DNA of 64,000 bases, from the NCBI GenBank assembly GCA_020851415.1, contig JADZCU010000044.1, positions 33,671 through 97,670 of the forward strand. The letters run 5' to 3'. How positions within the stretch are numbered: position 1 is the first letter of the stretch; each line of letters opens with the position of its first letter. The notes beneath the pieces were generated by a model. That model did not search any database and was not told the DNA's origin. It saw nothing but the letters and a program-made list of their open reading frames with translations. A program made the translations under genes and the position numbers. This DNA comes from Candidatus Peregrinibacteria bacterium. Its GTDB lineage: Bacteria; Patescibacteriota; Gracilibacteria; UBA1369. Positions 33,987 through 42,721 of the stretch are shown in pieces.

Positions 33987-34760
33987 ATGGAGTTTCTATC
34001 GTTTCCTTTTATAATTTTTGTTGGTTTCATTCTGCTGACCAGCATCCGTCAGGTGAACCAATACGAACGTGGTATTAAGTTTATGCTTGGTAAATATCAT
34101 AAAACCTGTTCACCAGGTTGGAACATTGTTTTGCCAATCATTCAGTCTATGTCAAAGGTTGATATTCGTACCAAAGCCGTAGATGTTCCAGAACAGGAAG
34201 CTATTACAAAAGATAACATTCCACTCGGTATTAACGCGGTTATTTATTACAACATCACTCATGCTGAGAAGGCTGTGCTTGAGGTTGAAAACTTCTACTA
34301 TGCCATCATGCAGTTGGCGCAGGTAACTATGCGTAACATGGTGGGTCAATATACTCTTGATGAAATACTCAAAAATCGTGAAGAGGTTTCTACTCAGATC
34401 CAAACTCAGGTTGATAAGGCTACTGAAACCTGGGGTATCCAAGTGGTAAATCTTGATTTGAAAGACATTATTATTCCTCCAGATCTTAAACGTACTATTG
34501 CGAAAGCCGCTGAAGCAGAACGTGAAAGAAAGGCTGTGGTCATTGCCGCAGAAGGTGAAGTTATGGCTGCTGAAAACGTTTCCAAGGCTGCCCGTATGCT
34601 TGCAGAGGCTCCTGGTGCTTTACATCTCCGTACTCTTCAAACTATTAACGATCTTTCGTCAGACCAGTCTAATACAGTTGTGTGGATGGTGCCTGTAGAG
34701 GCTTTGAAAGCTCTTGAAGGTGTTACCGTTGCAGCTCATCACATGGCTAAATCTAAGTAA
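33987..34760 (+). CDS. SPFH/Band 7 protein, slipin-like
   Basis: 257 aa from ATG 33987; the track start is an upstream TTG ten codons earlier. A single N-terminal membrane segment (FPFIIFVGFILLTSI) is followed by an SPFH domain: VNQYERGIKFMLGKY, SPGWNIVLPIIQ, KVDIRTKAVDVPEQEAITKDN, and the LDEIL and WGIQV signature. A C-terminal Ala/Glu coiled coil (EAERERKAVVIAAEGE) mediates oligomerisation. Slipins form membrane microdomains, often with an NfeD protease, not seen here. aroE follows eight bp downstream. Confidence 0.93.
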   Translation: MEFLSFPFIIFVGFILLTSIRQVNQYERGIKFMLGKYHKTCSPGWNIVLPIIQSMSKVDIRTKAVDVPEQEAITKDNIPLGINAVIYYNITHAEKAVLEVENFYYAIMQLAQVTMRNMVGQYTLDEILKNREEVSTQIQTQVDKATETWGIQVVNLDLKDIIIPPDLKRTIAKAAEAERERKAVVIAAEGEVMAAENVSKAARMLAEAPGALHLRTLQTINDLSSDQSNTVVWMVPVEALKALEGVTVAAHHMAKSK

Positions 34761-34768
34761 TTGTTTCT

Positions 34769-35572
34769 ATGAGTCAGAGTTTTGGCGTCATTGGACATCC
34801 AATTGCTCATTCCTTATCGCCCGTCTTGTTCAGACGGGCGTTTTTGGAGCTTGGAATAGATGCTGAAATGGAACGCTATGATATTCCGCCGGAAAAACTT
34901 AAAAGTTTTATTGAGCGTGTTCGTGAGGAAAAATTTCGTGGGCTTTCGGTCACGATTCCGCTCAAAGATGACGTGATGCAATACTTGGATGAAATTGATC
35001 CGGTGGCTGCTGAAATTGGTGCGGTGAACACCGTAGTGAACGATGATGGTACTTTGAAAGGCTTTAATACGGATTGGATTGGTGCCACAAAAGCTGTTGA
35101 AGCTCTTACATCATTTAAAGGTAAAACTGTTGTAATTTTGGGCGCCGGTGGGGCTGCTGCCGCACTTGTTTATGCGGCACGTAAGGCGGGTGGCGCGGTT
35201 ATTATTTTGAATAGGACAATTGAAAAAGCACGTGAAATGGCTGATCATTTTCATTGCGGTTATGAAAGCCTGGATAATTTAATGAAGTATCCGGCTGATA
35301 TTTTGATTAACACTACTTCGGTTGGAATGAGTCCAAACGTGGATGAAACATTGGTGCCTTTGGAATATTTCCATAGCGGCATGACTGTGTTTGACGTTGT
35401 TTATACGCCTCTGGAAACACGGCTTGTGCGTGAGGCAAACGCTGCGGACTGCGTAATTGTGGCCGGGTATAAAATGTTGCTATTTCAGGCGGAGAAACAG
35501 TTTGAATTGTGGTTTGGTAAACAGGCTCCGCTCAAGCAGATGGAGGAAAGTTTGTTGAAAGCTTTGGGCTAA
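34769..35572 (+). CDS. aroE: Shikimate dehydrogenase
   Basis: 267 aa, normal length. Shikimate-binding residues are visible in GHPIAHSLSPVL, VTIPLK (catalytic Lys; Leu replaces the common His before it) and FNTDW (catalytic Asp). The NADP-binding loop is LGAGGAAAALVYAARKAGG. VAGYKMLLFQAEKQFELWFG is the C-terminal substrate-closing motif. It reduces 3-dehydroshikimate with NADPH. No other shikimate gene is in this window, so pathway completeness is unknown. Confidence 0.96.
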   Translation: MSQSFGVIGHPIAHSLSPVLFRRAFLELGIDAEMERYDIPPEKLKSFIERVREEKFRGLSVTIPLKDDVMQYLDEIDPVAAEIGAVNTVVNDDGTLKGFNTDWIGATKAVEALTSFKGKTVVILGAGGAAAALVYAARKAGGAVIILNRTIEKAREMADHFHCGYESLDNLMKYPADILINTTSVGMSPNVDETLVPLEYFHSGMTVFDVVYTPLETRLVREANAADCVIVAGYKMLLFQAEKQFELWFGKQAPLKQMEESLLKALG

Positions 35573-35576
35573 TTTA

Positions 35577-35951
35577 TTAACCAACTGTGTTCCAGGGAAC
35601 AATAGTGGTTGCTCCGGTTTCCTCTAATTCAACCTCATATTCTATTTTCCAGCCGTATGAAACGGGTAAAGTTTTGTATTTTACCGTTGCTATATCGTTG
35701 CCGAAAACGTCATTATATTCATTCGACATTCGCAGTGATCTCAGTTCTTTTGGTATGAACTCTTTGTTGAGATCTGAAATTTTCAAATTTACAATGGTTT
35801 CAAACTCCCGCGCTTGTAGCGAATTATGGGCTGCTTTTTCAAGCCCTCTTTTTTTGAATTCATCTTTGATAAATTTTTTAATTTCAGCCAAATGTTTTTT
35901 CATTTTGGCCTCAATTTTTTCCTGATCTGAAAGTTCGACTTTTTCTGACAT
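35577..35951 (-). CDS. Hypothetical small protein
   Basis: 124 aa, soluble, Lys/Glu-rich in the first half (helical) with a beta-rich second half (IATVKYKTLPVSYGWKIEYEVELEE). No family recognised. It lies eight bp after the six-helix membrane protein on the same strand and probably shares its transcript. Confidence 0.65.
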   Translation of the reverse strand: MSEKVELSDQEKIEAKMKKHLAEIKKFIKDEFKKRGLEKAAHNSLQAREFETIVNLKISDLNKEFIPKELRSLRMSNEYNDVFGNDIATVKYKTLPVSYGWKIEYEVELEETGATTIVPWNTVG

Positions 35952-35959
35952 GTTTGCTT

Positions 35960-36829
35960 TTACTGTTTCAGAAAATCACTGCCTTCTACGTCCGGTTTTT
36001 GCATGCCTGCTTCTTCCTCTTCTTCGCTGGTATCAGGGACGCCGTAATCCATGCCAAAAGTTGCGGTGGAAGCCAGGAAGTCGTTGCCCCATGTTTCGTA
36101 GAGCCAGTTGTAGAAAATTGTCAGAGCTGCCTGGAAAAATCCGATGGAGGACCAGATGACCGGAAGGGCGGCAAACATCATGAGTGTTGCGTTGCCGCTT
36201 GTGTAGTATAAGAAAAAATTTACACCCATGGCCATCATGATACCGAGCATTGTGGTGTATACGGAAAGGAGCGCGTATTTTTGATCGTGGATCAGTTCAA
36301 GGATAAGAGCGCTTGAGGCTGAGCTTAAGATCACTTGTAAAATTGCTGAAAAAACTGTCAGCTCGATGCGTGCTGTTGATGTTGTTAAATAGATTGGAAG
36401 TACAAATGCGAAGATCACAATGTTGATGATGAACACTTGTGACATGGTTGTTGCAATACGTGTGTATCGATCCCGTTCTGTGTATGAGAGCAGCAAGGTT
36501 GAAAGCATGCTGGAAACGAGTGATGTTGAGAAAACCATTGCCATGAGAACCACCATAAAGAGCGGGCTTACCTCTCCGCTATTGGCTTCACCCTGGGTTG
36601 CCGCGCCGACAATCGGTTGCAGAATTGATGATGTGCCTAAGAAGATCAGCAGGAGTACCAATGTCCCCGCTATGCCTCCGGCAAGACCGGCAAACGATTT
36701 TAATACTAACGTTAAAAAGGTCAGTTTGCGTGGACCAAACATATCCTGAGGTTGGCCGGAAGAGTCCACTTGCATCTGTTCGTTTGGCACAATTCCCTGG
36801 GTCATATCATTCTGATATTGTCCATCCAT
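35960..36829 (-). CDS. Six-helix membrane protein, YIP1-like
   Basis: 289 aa. A polar N-terminus of about 30 residues precedes six hydrophobic helices at about 40-65, 85-110, 125-150, 155-180, 190-215 and 220-250, ending in an acidic C-terminus. Length and layout recall YIP1-type membrane proteins of bacteria, without a diagnostic motif. It follows lspA by 12 bp on the same strand. Confidence 0.7.
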   Translation of the reverse strand: MDGQYQNDMTQGIVPNEQMQVDSSGQPQDMFGPRKLTFLTLVLKSFAGLAGGIAGTLVLLLIFLGTSSILQPIVGAATQGEANSGEVSPLFMVVLMAMVFSTSLVSSMLSTLLLSYTERDRYTRIATTMSQVFIINIVIFAFVLPIYLTTSTARIELTVFSAILQVILSSASSALILELIHDQKYALLSVYTTMLGIMMAMGVNFFLYYTSGNATLMMFAALPVIWSSIGFFQAALTIFYNWLYETWGNDFLASTATFGMDYGVPDTSEEEEEAGMQKPDVEGSDFLKQ

Positions 36830-36840
36830 TGGTTTTTGTT

Positions 36841-37290
36841 TTACGAAACTCTTTTTATTTTACCATAAAAAGCCACGAAAAGGAAGATGCCTATGCAGAG
36901 GAAGGCATCAGCCAGGTTAAACACCGGCCAAAAGGAGAATGCTATGAAGTCGACGACGAATCCCCTGAAGATACGGTCGTAAAGGTTTCCGAGTGCGCCT
37001 CCCAGTACAAGAGCCGTTATGAACAGAGATACATTTTTGTGCATATCCAGATTTTTGTAGGCAAAAACTGGAATTGCTATAACAAGTGCAATGTGAAGAA
37101 TTATTAAGAGAGGCATTGGTATCAAAATACTCCAGGCGATGCCGTAATTTTGTTCATAGCGGAAACTGAAAAATGAAGTTATATCAAGAGGTTCGGTGAA
37201 ATTTTGCAATGCCCACCATTTACTTAATTGGTCAAGCAATGTCAGGAAAATCCCGATGAGTCCTGTTTGTGGTAGTTTTTTTAACTTCAT
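36841..37290 (-). CDS. lspA: Lipoprotein signal peptidase LspA
   Basis: 149 aa with four membrane helices. Conserved blocks are [18 protein letters not shown] (NxGxA), [19 protein letters not shown] and [11 protein letters not shown], with the two catalytic Asp in VVDF and NLADAF. It cleaves signal peptides from diacylglyceryl-modified prolipoproteins such as the VWA lipoprotein at 29336. First gene of a minus-strand trio with the YIP1-like and 124-aa genes; divergent from ftsW. Confidence 0.97.
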   Translation of the reverse strand: MKLKKLPQTGLIGIFLTLLDQLSKWWALQNFTEPLDITSFFSFRYEQNYGIAWSILIPMPLLIILHIALVIAIPVFAYKNLDMHKNVSLFITALVLGGALGNLYDRIFRGFVVDFIAFSFWPVFNLADAFLCIGIFLFVAFYGKIKRVS

Positions 37291-37370
37291 GGGTTAAATT
37301 GTGCCCTAGCGATTCTTGCTTTTCAAGGGCTGGATTGATACTATCTGGATACCTTGAAATTGCTTATTTT

Positions 37371-38564
37371 ATGCGTAAATTGCAAGTAGATAAATGGCTG
37401 CTGGTAACTGTAATGCTGTTACTGGTTTTTGGTCTGGTGATGATTACGAGTATCGGTGTTCCGAAATCTATTCAACTTTCCGCACCTAACATTTTGTATC
37501 CGAATTGCAGCGATCCTCAAGTTGATTGTTATTTGTTGTTTAAGAACCATCTGGTTCGTATGTTGATCGGACTGGTGGTGATGTTTATTGTGAGTAAAAT
37601 TTCTTTTCGTTTTTGGAAAAAAACTTCTGTTTTCTGGTATGCATCAGTGGTGTTGCTATTGATGGTGGTTTTGGCTTTTGGATCACAATACACTACTTTC
37701 GCCAAAAGCTGGATTGTACTTTTTAATACCTCTTTGCAGCCGACAGAGTTTGCCAAACTTGCCCTTATTTTTTATCTGGCGCATTGGATGGAACGGAAAA
37801 ATCAGGAGATTCAAACTTTTCAATACGGTTTTCTGCCTTTTTGTATAGTGACAGGCATTTTGCTTTTTCCGATCTTACTTCAGCCGGATTTGGGCGGTGT
37901 GATGATTGTGGGTAGTGTTGCTGCGGCAATGTACTTTGCGGCCGGAGCCAAAATGAGACATATGGCTCTTGGGGCGGTGATTGTTTTTGTTTTGGGTTTA
38001 TTAACTGTAACTATGGTGGGTCGCGTGAATGATCGTTTTCAGGCGTTTTTGAACCAGGATTCCGATTGTCGTGAGAGTTATTGTTGGCAAACTGAACAGG
38101 CGAATATCGCCGTTGGAACAGGTGGTTTTTGGGGTAAAGGTTTGACTCAAGGTGTGCAAAAATCTTATTGGTTGCCTCAGGCTTCTGATGACTTTATTTT
38201 TGCGGCATCGGCGGAGGAACTTGGATTTTTGCGTATAGCTATTGTTATTTTTGGTTATGGAGTTATTGCATATCGCGGCCTTACTATCGCACGGGGATCA
38301 CCTGACAGGTTTACGATGCTTACGGCCGTTGGCGTGACTTCATGGATTGTTATTCAGGCTTATATGAATATTATGATCAATATTGGTATGATGCCCGTTA
38401 CCGGTATTACACTTCCGTTCGTGAGTTACGGAGGTTCATCCATGATTGCTACGCTTATTGGTATTGGTGTACTTTTACAAATTTCTAAACATTCTTCTTA
38501 TGAGACTGGCTCTAGCCGGCGGGGGGACCGGAGGACATATCATGCCAAATATAGCCCTTATTGA
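37371..38564 (+). CDS. ftsW: FtsW/RodA-type SEDS glycosyltransferase, probably FtsW
   Basis: 397 aa from ATG 37371; the track start overlaps lspA and adds nothing conserved. About ten membrane helices. SEDS features are QPTEFAKLALIFYLAHW, LQPDLGGVMIV, QASDDFIFAASAEELGFL (with the catalytic-region Asp) and TGITLPFVSYGGSSMIA. It polymerises lipid II into glycan strands. The adjoining murG favours FtsW over RodA. The final 20 residues read into murG: the frames overlap by 65 bases. Confidence 0.93.
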   Translation: MRKLQVDKWLLVTVMLLLVFGLVMITSIGVPKSIQLSAPNILYPNCSDPQVDCYLLFKNHLVRMLIGLVVMFIVSKISFRFWKKTSVFWYASVVLLLMVVLAFGSQYTTFAKSWIVLFNTSLQPTEFAKLALIFYLAHWMERKNQEIQTFQYGFLPFCIVTGILLFPILLQPDLGGVMIVGSVAAAMYFAAGAKMRHMALGAVIVFVLGLLTVTMVGRVNDRFQAFLNQDSDCRESYCWQTEQANIAVGTGGFWGKGLTQGVQKSYWLPQASDDFIFAASAEELGFLRIAIVIFGYGVIAYRGLTIARGSPDRFTMLTAVGVTSWIVIQAYMNIMINIGMMPVTGITLPFVSYGGSSMIATLIGIGVLLQISKHSSYETGSSRRGDRRTYHAKYSPY

Positions 38565-39600
38565 GGCGCTGCAGAAACAGTCTTCAGATACGAAAATACT
38601 GTATTTGGGTACGCGTAAGGGCATGGAAAAAAAACTTGTGAAACCTCTGGGTGTTGAATATAGAGGTATCCTTTGCGGTAAACTTCGCAGATATTTTTCC
38701 TGGCAAAATCTTGATCTTCTGCTTTTCCCGGTAGGCATTATGCAGAGCTTTTTTTATCTAGTTTCGTTTCGCCCGAGCTTTATTTTTTGTAAAGGCGGGT
38801 ATGTTTCTTTGCCGGTCGCAATTGGGGCATGGTTGGCGCGGGTGCCCGTTATTTTGCATGAGTCTGATGTTGTTCCGGGACTTGCGAATAAAATCGGTTC
38901 GAAATTTGCCCGCACTGTGTGTGTTTCTTTTTCGGAAAGTGAAAAATATTTCAATAAAAAGAAAGTTATCGTCACCGGTAATCCAGTGAGGGAAACTGTT
39001 TTTCACGGAAATGAAAATGAAGCTAAGAAAATTACGGGATTTCATAAACCACTTCCCGTGCTTTTGGTTCTTGGTGGAAGCCTTGGTGCAGAATCGGTGA
39101 ATCAGATTATTTTTCAAAACTTTTCTGCTCTCTTGAAAAAATTTCAGGTAATTCATATTTGTGGAAAAGAAAAAATGAAATCGGAAAATGAGCTAAAGCA
39201 GACACTTGGGCATGGTGAACTACATTTATTGGAAAACTATTGTGCGTTTGAGTTTGTGCGCGATGAACTTCCACATTTTTATGCTTTGGCGGATGTGGTG
39301 ATAACGCGAGCGGGAGCCAATACTCTGGCTGAAATTTCTGAACTGAGAAAACCGGCGCTGGTTGTTCCTCTGGGGACAGCGGCAAGCCGAGGTGATCAAA
39401 TAGTGAATGCGAAAGTTTTTGCTCAGAATCATGATGCTATTGTTCTTTCTGAAGACGACATGAGTTCTGAAAAGTTTTTTGCGGCAATTGAAGAGCTTCT
39501 GAAAAAATCACATTCTTTGAAAGAAAAATTTCAACAATTTGTCCGTCCAAAACATTCTTTGGCTACAGAAAAAATCCTTCATCTTTTTTCTACGTTATGA
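38500..39600 (+). CDS. murG: MurG, lipid II GlcNAc transferase
   Basis: 366 aa from ATG 38500, chosen because the G-loop starts immediately (RLALAGGGTGGHIMPNIAL); the track start is 18 codons upstream inside ftsW. Further motifs are LHESDVVPGLANKIG, VTGNPVR, VLGGSLGAESVNQ and ITRAGANTLAEI. It adds GlcNAc to lipid I at the inner membrane face. The stop TGA overlaps the ATG of the next glycosyltransferase, so translation is coupled. Confidence 0.97.
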   Translation: MRLALAGGGTGGHIMPNIALIEALQKQSSDTKILYLGTRKGMEKKLVKPLGVEYRGILCGKLRRYFSWQNLDLLLFPVGIMQSFFYLVSFRPSFIFCKGGYVSLPVAIGAWLARVPVILHESDVVPGLANKIGSKFARTVCVSFSESEKYFNKKKVIVTGNPVRETVFHGNENEAKKITGFHKPLPVLLVLGGSLGAESVNQIIFQNFSALLKKFQVIHICGKEKMKSENELKQTLGHGELHLLENYCAFEFVRDELPHFYALADVVITRAGANTLAEISELRKPALVVPLGTAASRGDQIVNAKVFAQNHDAIVLSEDDMSSEKFFAAIEELLKKSHSLKEKFQQFVRPKHSLATEKILHLFSTL

Positions 39601-40745
39601 ATATTGGAGTAAACGCCAGATTTCTGACGAAACCTTTTACAGGCATTGGACGTTATACTAAAGCTCTTTTTACAACGTTGGCGCTTGAGCATCCGAATGA
39701 TACTTTTGTCCTGGTTTCACACGAAGATGTAGTGGGAGATTTTCCTGAAAATATTGAAATGGTAGTTTTGCCCGAGCGTTTTCACGGAAGTGGCGGTATG
39801 AAAAAAACTTACTGGGAACAGGTTCAACTACCAGCTTTTTTCAAAAAATACGGCGTTGATGTTGTTCATTATCCGTATCCGAGTAATCCGTGGCGTAAAT
39901 TTACAATACCAGTAATCGTGACTGTTCATGACACTATACCGTGGGTATTGTCCGAATACAGAGAACGATTTTCTACCCGTCTGTATCAGGATCATTGTCT
40001 GAAAGCGCTGAAGTTTGCCGATATTATTTCCACGGTTTCTTTTTCAACACAAAAGGATCTTTTGGCTTTAAACAGAGGTTTTGAGAAGAAAATTTTTGTG
40101 GCGGAAAATGGAATGGATGCGGATTATAAAAAAAATATCCCTGATGAAGAGGTGCGCAGAGTTTTGGGAAAATATGGAATTGACGCTGTGCGACCGTACT
40201 TTTTTTATTTGGGAGGGTATGATGCCAGAAAAAATGTTTCTTTTTTAGTTGATGCTTTTGTGTCGTCAATTGCATCGGATTTTGAGGTTGATCTGGTTTT
40301 GGCAGGTGGAAAAATTTTGCAGGGAAAACTTTATGAGAGTTATGACCGGGCTCTTGAGACAAGCGCAAAAGTGGCTAATTCAAAAGGAAAATTGCTTTTC
40401 CCTGGGTTTATTGATGAGGCCGATTTGCCTGCCTTATATAAGGGTTCTTTGGCTTTTGTGAATGTTTCAAAATCAGAGGGATTTAATCTTCCAGCGCTTG
40501 AAGCTTTGTGTTCCGGAACACCTGTTATTGCCTCCGACATTGCAATTCATCATGAAGTACTTGGTGATTTTGGTCACTTTGTGGGGCTGGATAACAATGT
40601 TTTTTTGGCTGAAATGTTAAGGAAATTCGTAAGTGATGAAACTTTTGCACAAAATGCCCGTACCGCAATTTCCGGTTATGAGTGCGGCTTTACCTGGAGC
40701 AATACCGCGCGAAAAGTTTATGGGGCCTATGAAAAGCTACGTTAA
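39597..40745 (+). CDS. GT4-family glycosyltransferase
   Basis: 382 aa GT-B enzyme. ARFLTKPFTGIGRYT is the N-terminal loop, TVHDTIPW the acceptor region, and FYLGGYDARKNVSFLVDAF the start of the donor domain. SKSEGFNLPALEALCSGTPVIASD is the E-x7-E nucleotide-sugar site. The product sugar is unknown; position after ftsW-murG suggests cell-envelope glycan. It overlaps murG by four bases. Confidence 0.94.
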   Translation: MNIGVNARFLTKPFTGIGRYTKALFTTLALEHPNDTFVLVSHEDVVGDFPENIEMVVLPERFHGSGGMKKTYWEQVQLPAFFKKYGVDVVHYPYPSNPWRKFTIPVIVTVHDTIPWVLSEYRERFSTRLYQDHCLKALKFADIISTVSFSTQKDLLALNRGFEKKIFVAENGMDADYKKNIPDEEVRRVLGKYGIDAVRPYFFYLGGYDARKNVSFLVDAFVSSIASDFEVDLVLAGGKILQGKLYESYDRALETSAKVANSKGKLLFPGFIDEADLPALYKGSLAFVNVSKSEGFNLPALEALCSGTPVIASDIAIHHEVLGDFGHFVGLDNNVFLAEMLRKFVSDETFAQNARTAISGYECGFTWSNTARKVYGAYEKLR

Positions 40746-40770
40746 TTTGCTACAATATTAGGAGTTATTT

Positions 40771-41304
40771 TTGCTTATGCTTAATACAATTTCTCTCGTT
40801 GCGGGTCTGATGATTCTGGTAGTGATGGCAGTGGTGGCCACCTATTTTTATCTGACATCAAAGCATCAGGAGTTGATGGAAGAGTGGTATATCCTGAGAG
40901 ATAAACTTCGATTGCGCCTGGACAGATTGCCGTTGGTTTTGGAGCTTTTTCGAAATGCCGTTCCGAGTGAAACGGCTCTCGTTCATTCGGTTATTGAGGT
41001 AAAAAGTAAGGTGTGGCCGCCAGAAAAACCTACTTCTGACGTTGTTCATAAGCATTTAGATCTTACGGAAAAATTGAAGAGTTTGTTTGAAGTGGCCGCC
41101 AAACATGAGACTTTGAAACATAATTTGGTTTTTCTTTCGGCAAAAAAGGATCTACAAGCCATAAATGATGAAATTGAGGGTTTGAGTGAGCCTTACAATG
41201 AAAGGGTGAGGAAATTGAATCATATGATGAAATTTCCGTTGGTAAAACCATTGGTTTTGCTCTTCAAGCTCAAGAAATTCCCTATTTTCGAATTTGAACC
41301 TTGA
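40771..41304 (+). CDS. LemA-like membrane protein
   Basis: 177 aa. One N-terminal membrane helix (ISLVAGLMILVVMAVVATYFYL) followed by a long helical domain. The C-terminal LSEPYNERVRKLNHMMKFP and the closing phenylalanine-rich tail match the LemA pattern (YN..V..YN...FP...F). The middle is divergent, so a remote LemA member. Function of this family is unclear. It is 25 bp after the glycosyltransferase and ends just before the lexA promoter. Confidence 0.75.
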   Translation: MLMLNTISLVAGLMILVVMAVVATYFYLTSKHQELMEEWYILRDKLRLRLDRLPLVLELFRNAVPSETALVHSVIEVKSKVWPPEKPTSDVVHKHLDLTEKLKSLFEVAAKHETLKHNLVFLSAKKDLQAINDEIEGLSEPYNERVRKLNHMMKFPLVKPLVLLFKLKKFPIFEFEP

Positions 41305-41329
41305 CGGTGAGTATACACTCACCTATAAT
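41301..41329 (+). promoter_or_regulatory. lexA promoter with LexA-type operator in the spacer
   Basis: TTGACG, exactly 17 bases and TATAAT. The spacer together with the last base of the -35 is the inverted repeat GGTGAGTATACACTCACC (7-bp arms, 4-base centre, 41306-41323). A dimer on this site would block RNA polymerase, as expected for LexA autorepression. The motif is neither the E. coli (CTGT-N8-ACAG) nor the Bacillus (GAAC-N4-GTTC) box. Confidence 0.7.
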
Positions 41330-41379
41330 GGGGACGATCATTCATGAATGTCCCCGTTAATTTTTCGTTACAAATTCGT

Positions 41380-42003
41380 ATGCCAGAAGTTCTTACAGAA
41401 AAGCAGGAGGCGCTACTCAAGTTTATTGAGCAGTATCAGCTGGAAAACGGATCTTCTCCGACCATCCGCGAGATGCGCGAATACTTTGGAGTCACTTCCG
41501 ATAACAGCATCCTGAAACACCTGAAAGCTCTCGGCGAGAAGGGTTATATCACTAAAGATGATACCCCTCGTGGTATTAAGATGCTTTCAAGCGTGAAGGA
41601 ACGTATGGAATCCGGATCTTTAAAACTTCCACTGCTGGGGATGATCCCGGCTGGTGGTCCGGTACTCAGCGAAGAGTATATTGAAAACTGGCTTAGTGTT
41701 GGCGAAGACGTCATTTATAAAGCTCAGGACTCTTATCTGCTTCGAGTAAAAGGAACTAGTATGATTGATGCCGGTATGTACGAAGATGACATTCTCGTGG
41801 TCTGCGGTTCTCTTGAACCGAAAATTGGTGACATTGTTGTTGCATTGGTGGATAACCAGAACACCGTTAAACGGTATATGAAGGACTCGGATAACCGCGT
41901 CTATTTGAAACCTGAAAACCCCCAATACGACAATATATATCCCCAAGGTGAACTTTGTATCCAGGGTGTAGTCACGGGACTTCTGCGCTACTACAAGCGC
42001 TAA
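41380..42003 (+). CDS. lexA: SOS repressor LexA
   Basis: 207 aa from ATG 41380, which places the usual first helix at the start (LTEKQEALLKFIEQY); the upstream in-frame ATG at 41344 would add 12 residues and lies inside a short hairpin (GGGGAC...GTCCCC). A winged HTH covers about 1-70 (PTIREMREYFGV). The self-cleavage Ala-Gly is in MIPAGGPV, the catalytic Ser in VKGTSMIDAG, and the Lys in NTVKRYM. On RecA activation it cleaves itself and releases SOS genes. Its own promoter carries a matching palindrome. Confidence 0.96.
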   Translation: MPEVLTEKQEALLKFIEQYQLENGSSPTIREMREYFGVTSDNSILKHLKALGEKGYITKDDTPRGIKMLSSVKERMESGSLKLPLLGMIPAGGPVLSEEYIENWLSVGEDVIYKAQDSYLLRVKGTSMIDAGMYEDDILVVCGSLEPKIGDIVVALVDNQNTVKRYMKDSDNRVYLKPENPQYDNIYPQGELCIQGVVTGLLRYYKR

Positions 42004-42148
42004 ACAAATATTCGTTCATTTATACAATATGTAAACTCCTTGTTTACCGCTCAGCGGTAGTATTTTCTTCGACCCATTTTTGACTCTGGTTGAGTCTTTA
42101 GCACTTTTTTCTTTGCAACTTCTTCATTGCCCCTAACCCCGCTTTCTT

Positions 42149-42316
42149 ATGTTTTCACGTTTATTTGCACCAATAACAGTAGCCCGACTTTTTGACCCAA
42201 TGCCACTGCCACGACGTATGCGCTTGGCTACGCAGCGAGTGAAAACCGGCAAAAACTTTGCACCGGTTATTCACGCTCCTTCATTCAAAATGAAAAAAAT
42301 CCCTTTATATCGATAA
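42149..42316 (+). CDS. Possible small basic protein (55 aa)
   Basis: An ATG-to-TAA frame below the track's size cut-off. The product is rich in Arg and Lys with Pro and Met (PMPLPRRMRLATQRVKTGK), ending in KMKKIPLYR, soluble and without a known motif. No Shine-Dalgarno sequence or clear promoter is seen, but neighbours also lack the former. It could be a real small nucleic-acid-binding protein or chance; weak support only. Confidence 0.25.
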   Translation: MFSRLFAPITVARLFDPMPLPRRMRLATQRVKTGKNFAPVIHAPSFKMKKIPLYR

Positions 42317-42404
42317 TTTTGCGGAGTTGCCTGCGATGTTATGAGCTCGCAGGTGTGGATGCTCCTGGTAAGTTTTGCTTGATCCGAGCTGCCTCGCTCA
42401 CAAT

Positions 42405-42441
42405 GAAAAAAATCCCCGCCGTTGCCAGGTGGGGATTTTTA
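42405..42441 (+). terminator. Rho-independent terminator
   Basis: AAAAATCCCC pairs with GGGGATTTTT around a 14-base loop, a perfect 10-bp stem with T-rich end. It lies between the small ORF and tRNA-Thr. Confidence 0.7.
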
Positions 42442-42520
42442 TTGATGTTTGGCTGTGACATATCGCGGAGCCGACTTGATAGTAAGCTTTTTTTAGACTA
42501 GAATCTTGTGGCGTTTATAA

Positions 42521-42596
42521 GCCACTTTAGCTCAGCTGGTAGAGCAATACTTTCGTAAAGTAGAGGTCTCGGGTTCGACTCCCGAAAGTGGCTCCA
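42521..42596 (+). tRNA. tRNA-Thr(CGT)
   Basis: 76 nt cloverleaf. Acceptor GCCACTT/AAGTGGC, D arm GCTC/GAGC, anticodon loop TTCGTAA with anticodon CGT reading ACG, T arm TCGGG-TTCGACT-CCCGA, discriminator T and encoded CCA. The anticodon stem has one A-G mismatch at its outer end. Confidence 0.95.
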
Positions 42597-42665
42597 GGAG
42601 ATACTTGGTGGGGTTTAATGACTTATGTAGGCCAGAAGTCTAAACTTTTGTTAAAAAGTAGGTAT

Positions 42666-42694
42666 TTGACATGTGGGGGTAAATTACTTATTAT
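42666..42694 (+). promoter_or_regulatory. Promoter of the GNAT gene
   Basis: A perfect TTGACA, a 17-base spacer and TATTAT, placing the transcript start about 20 bases before the ATG. Confidence 0.65.
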
Positions 42695-42721
42695 CAGTTG
42701 CCGTAGTATTAAAGGTTAATT

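Larger units (their letters stand above)
42004..42520. other. Intergenic region between lexA and tRNA-Thr
   Basis: About 520 bp. Just after lexA there are small hairpins: GTAAAC/GTTTAC and TACCGCT/AGCGGTA followed by TATTTTC, a possible lexA terminator, then GACTC/GAGTC. A 55-codon ORF (42149-42316) and a terminator-like hairpin (42405-42441) follow, with CCTGCGA/TCGCAGG at about 42329-42358 between them. The sequence AATGAAAAAAATCCC occurs twice, 110 bp apart. The region may hold a small protein or small RNA gene. Confidence 0.45.

Noticed and set aside
37269-37370. Upstream extension of ftsW in the ORF track
   Set aside because: It overlaps the divergent lspA start and encodes nothing like the family; ATG 37371 gives the normal N-terminus.
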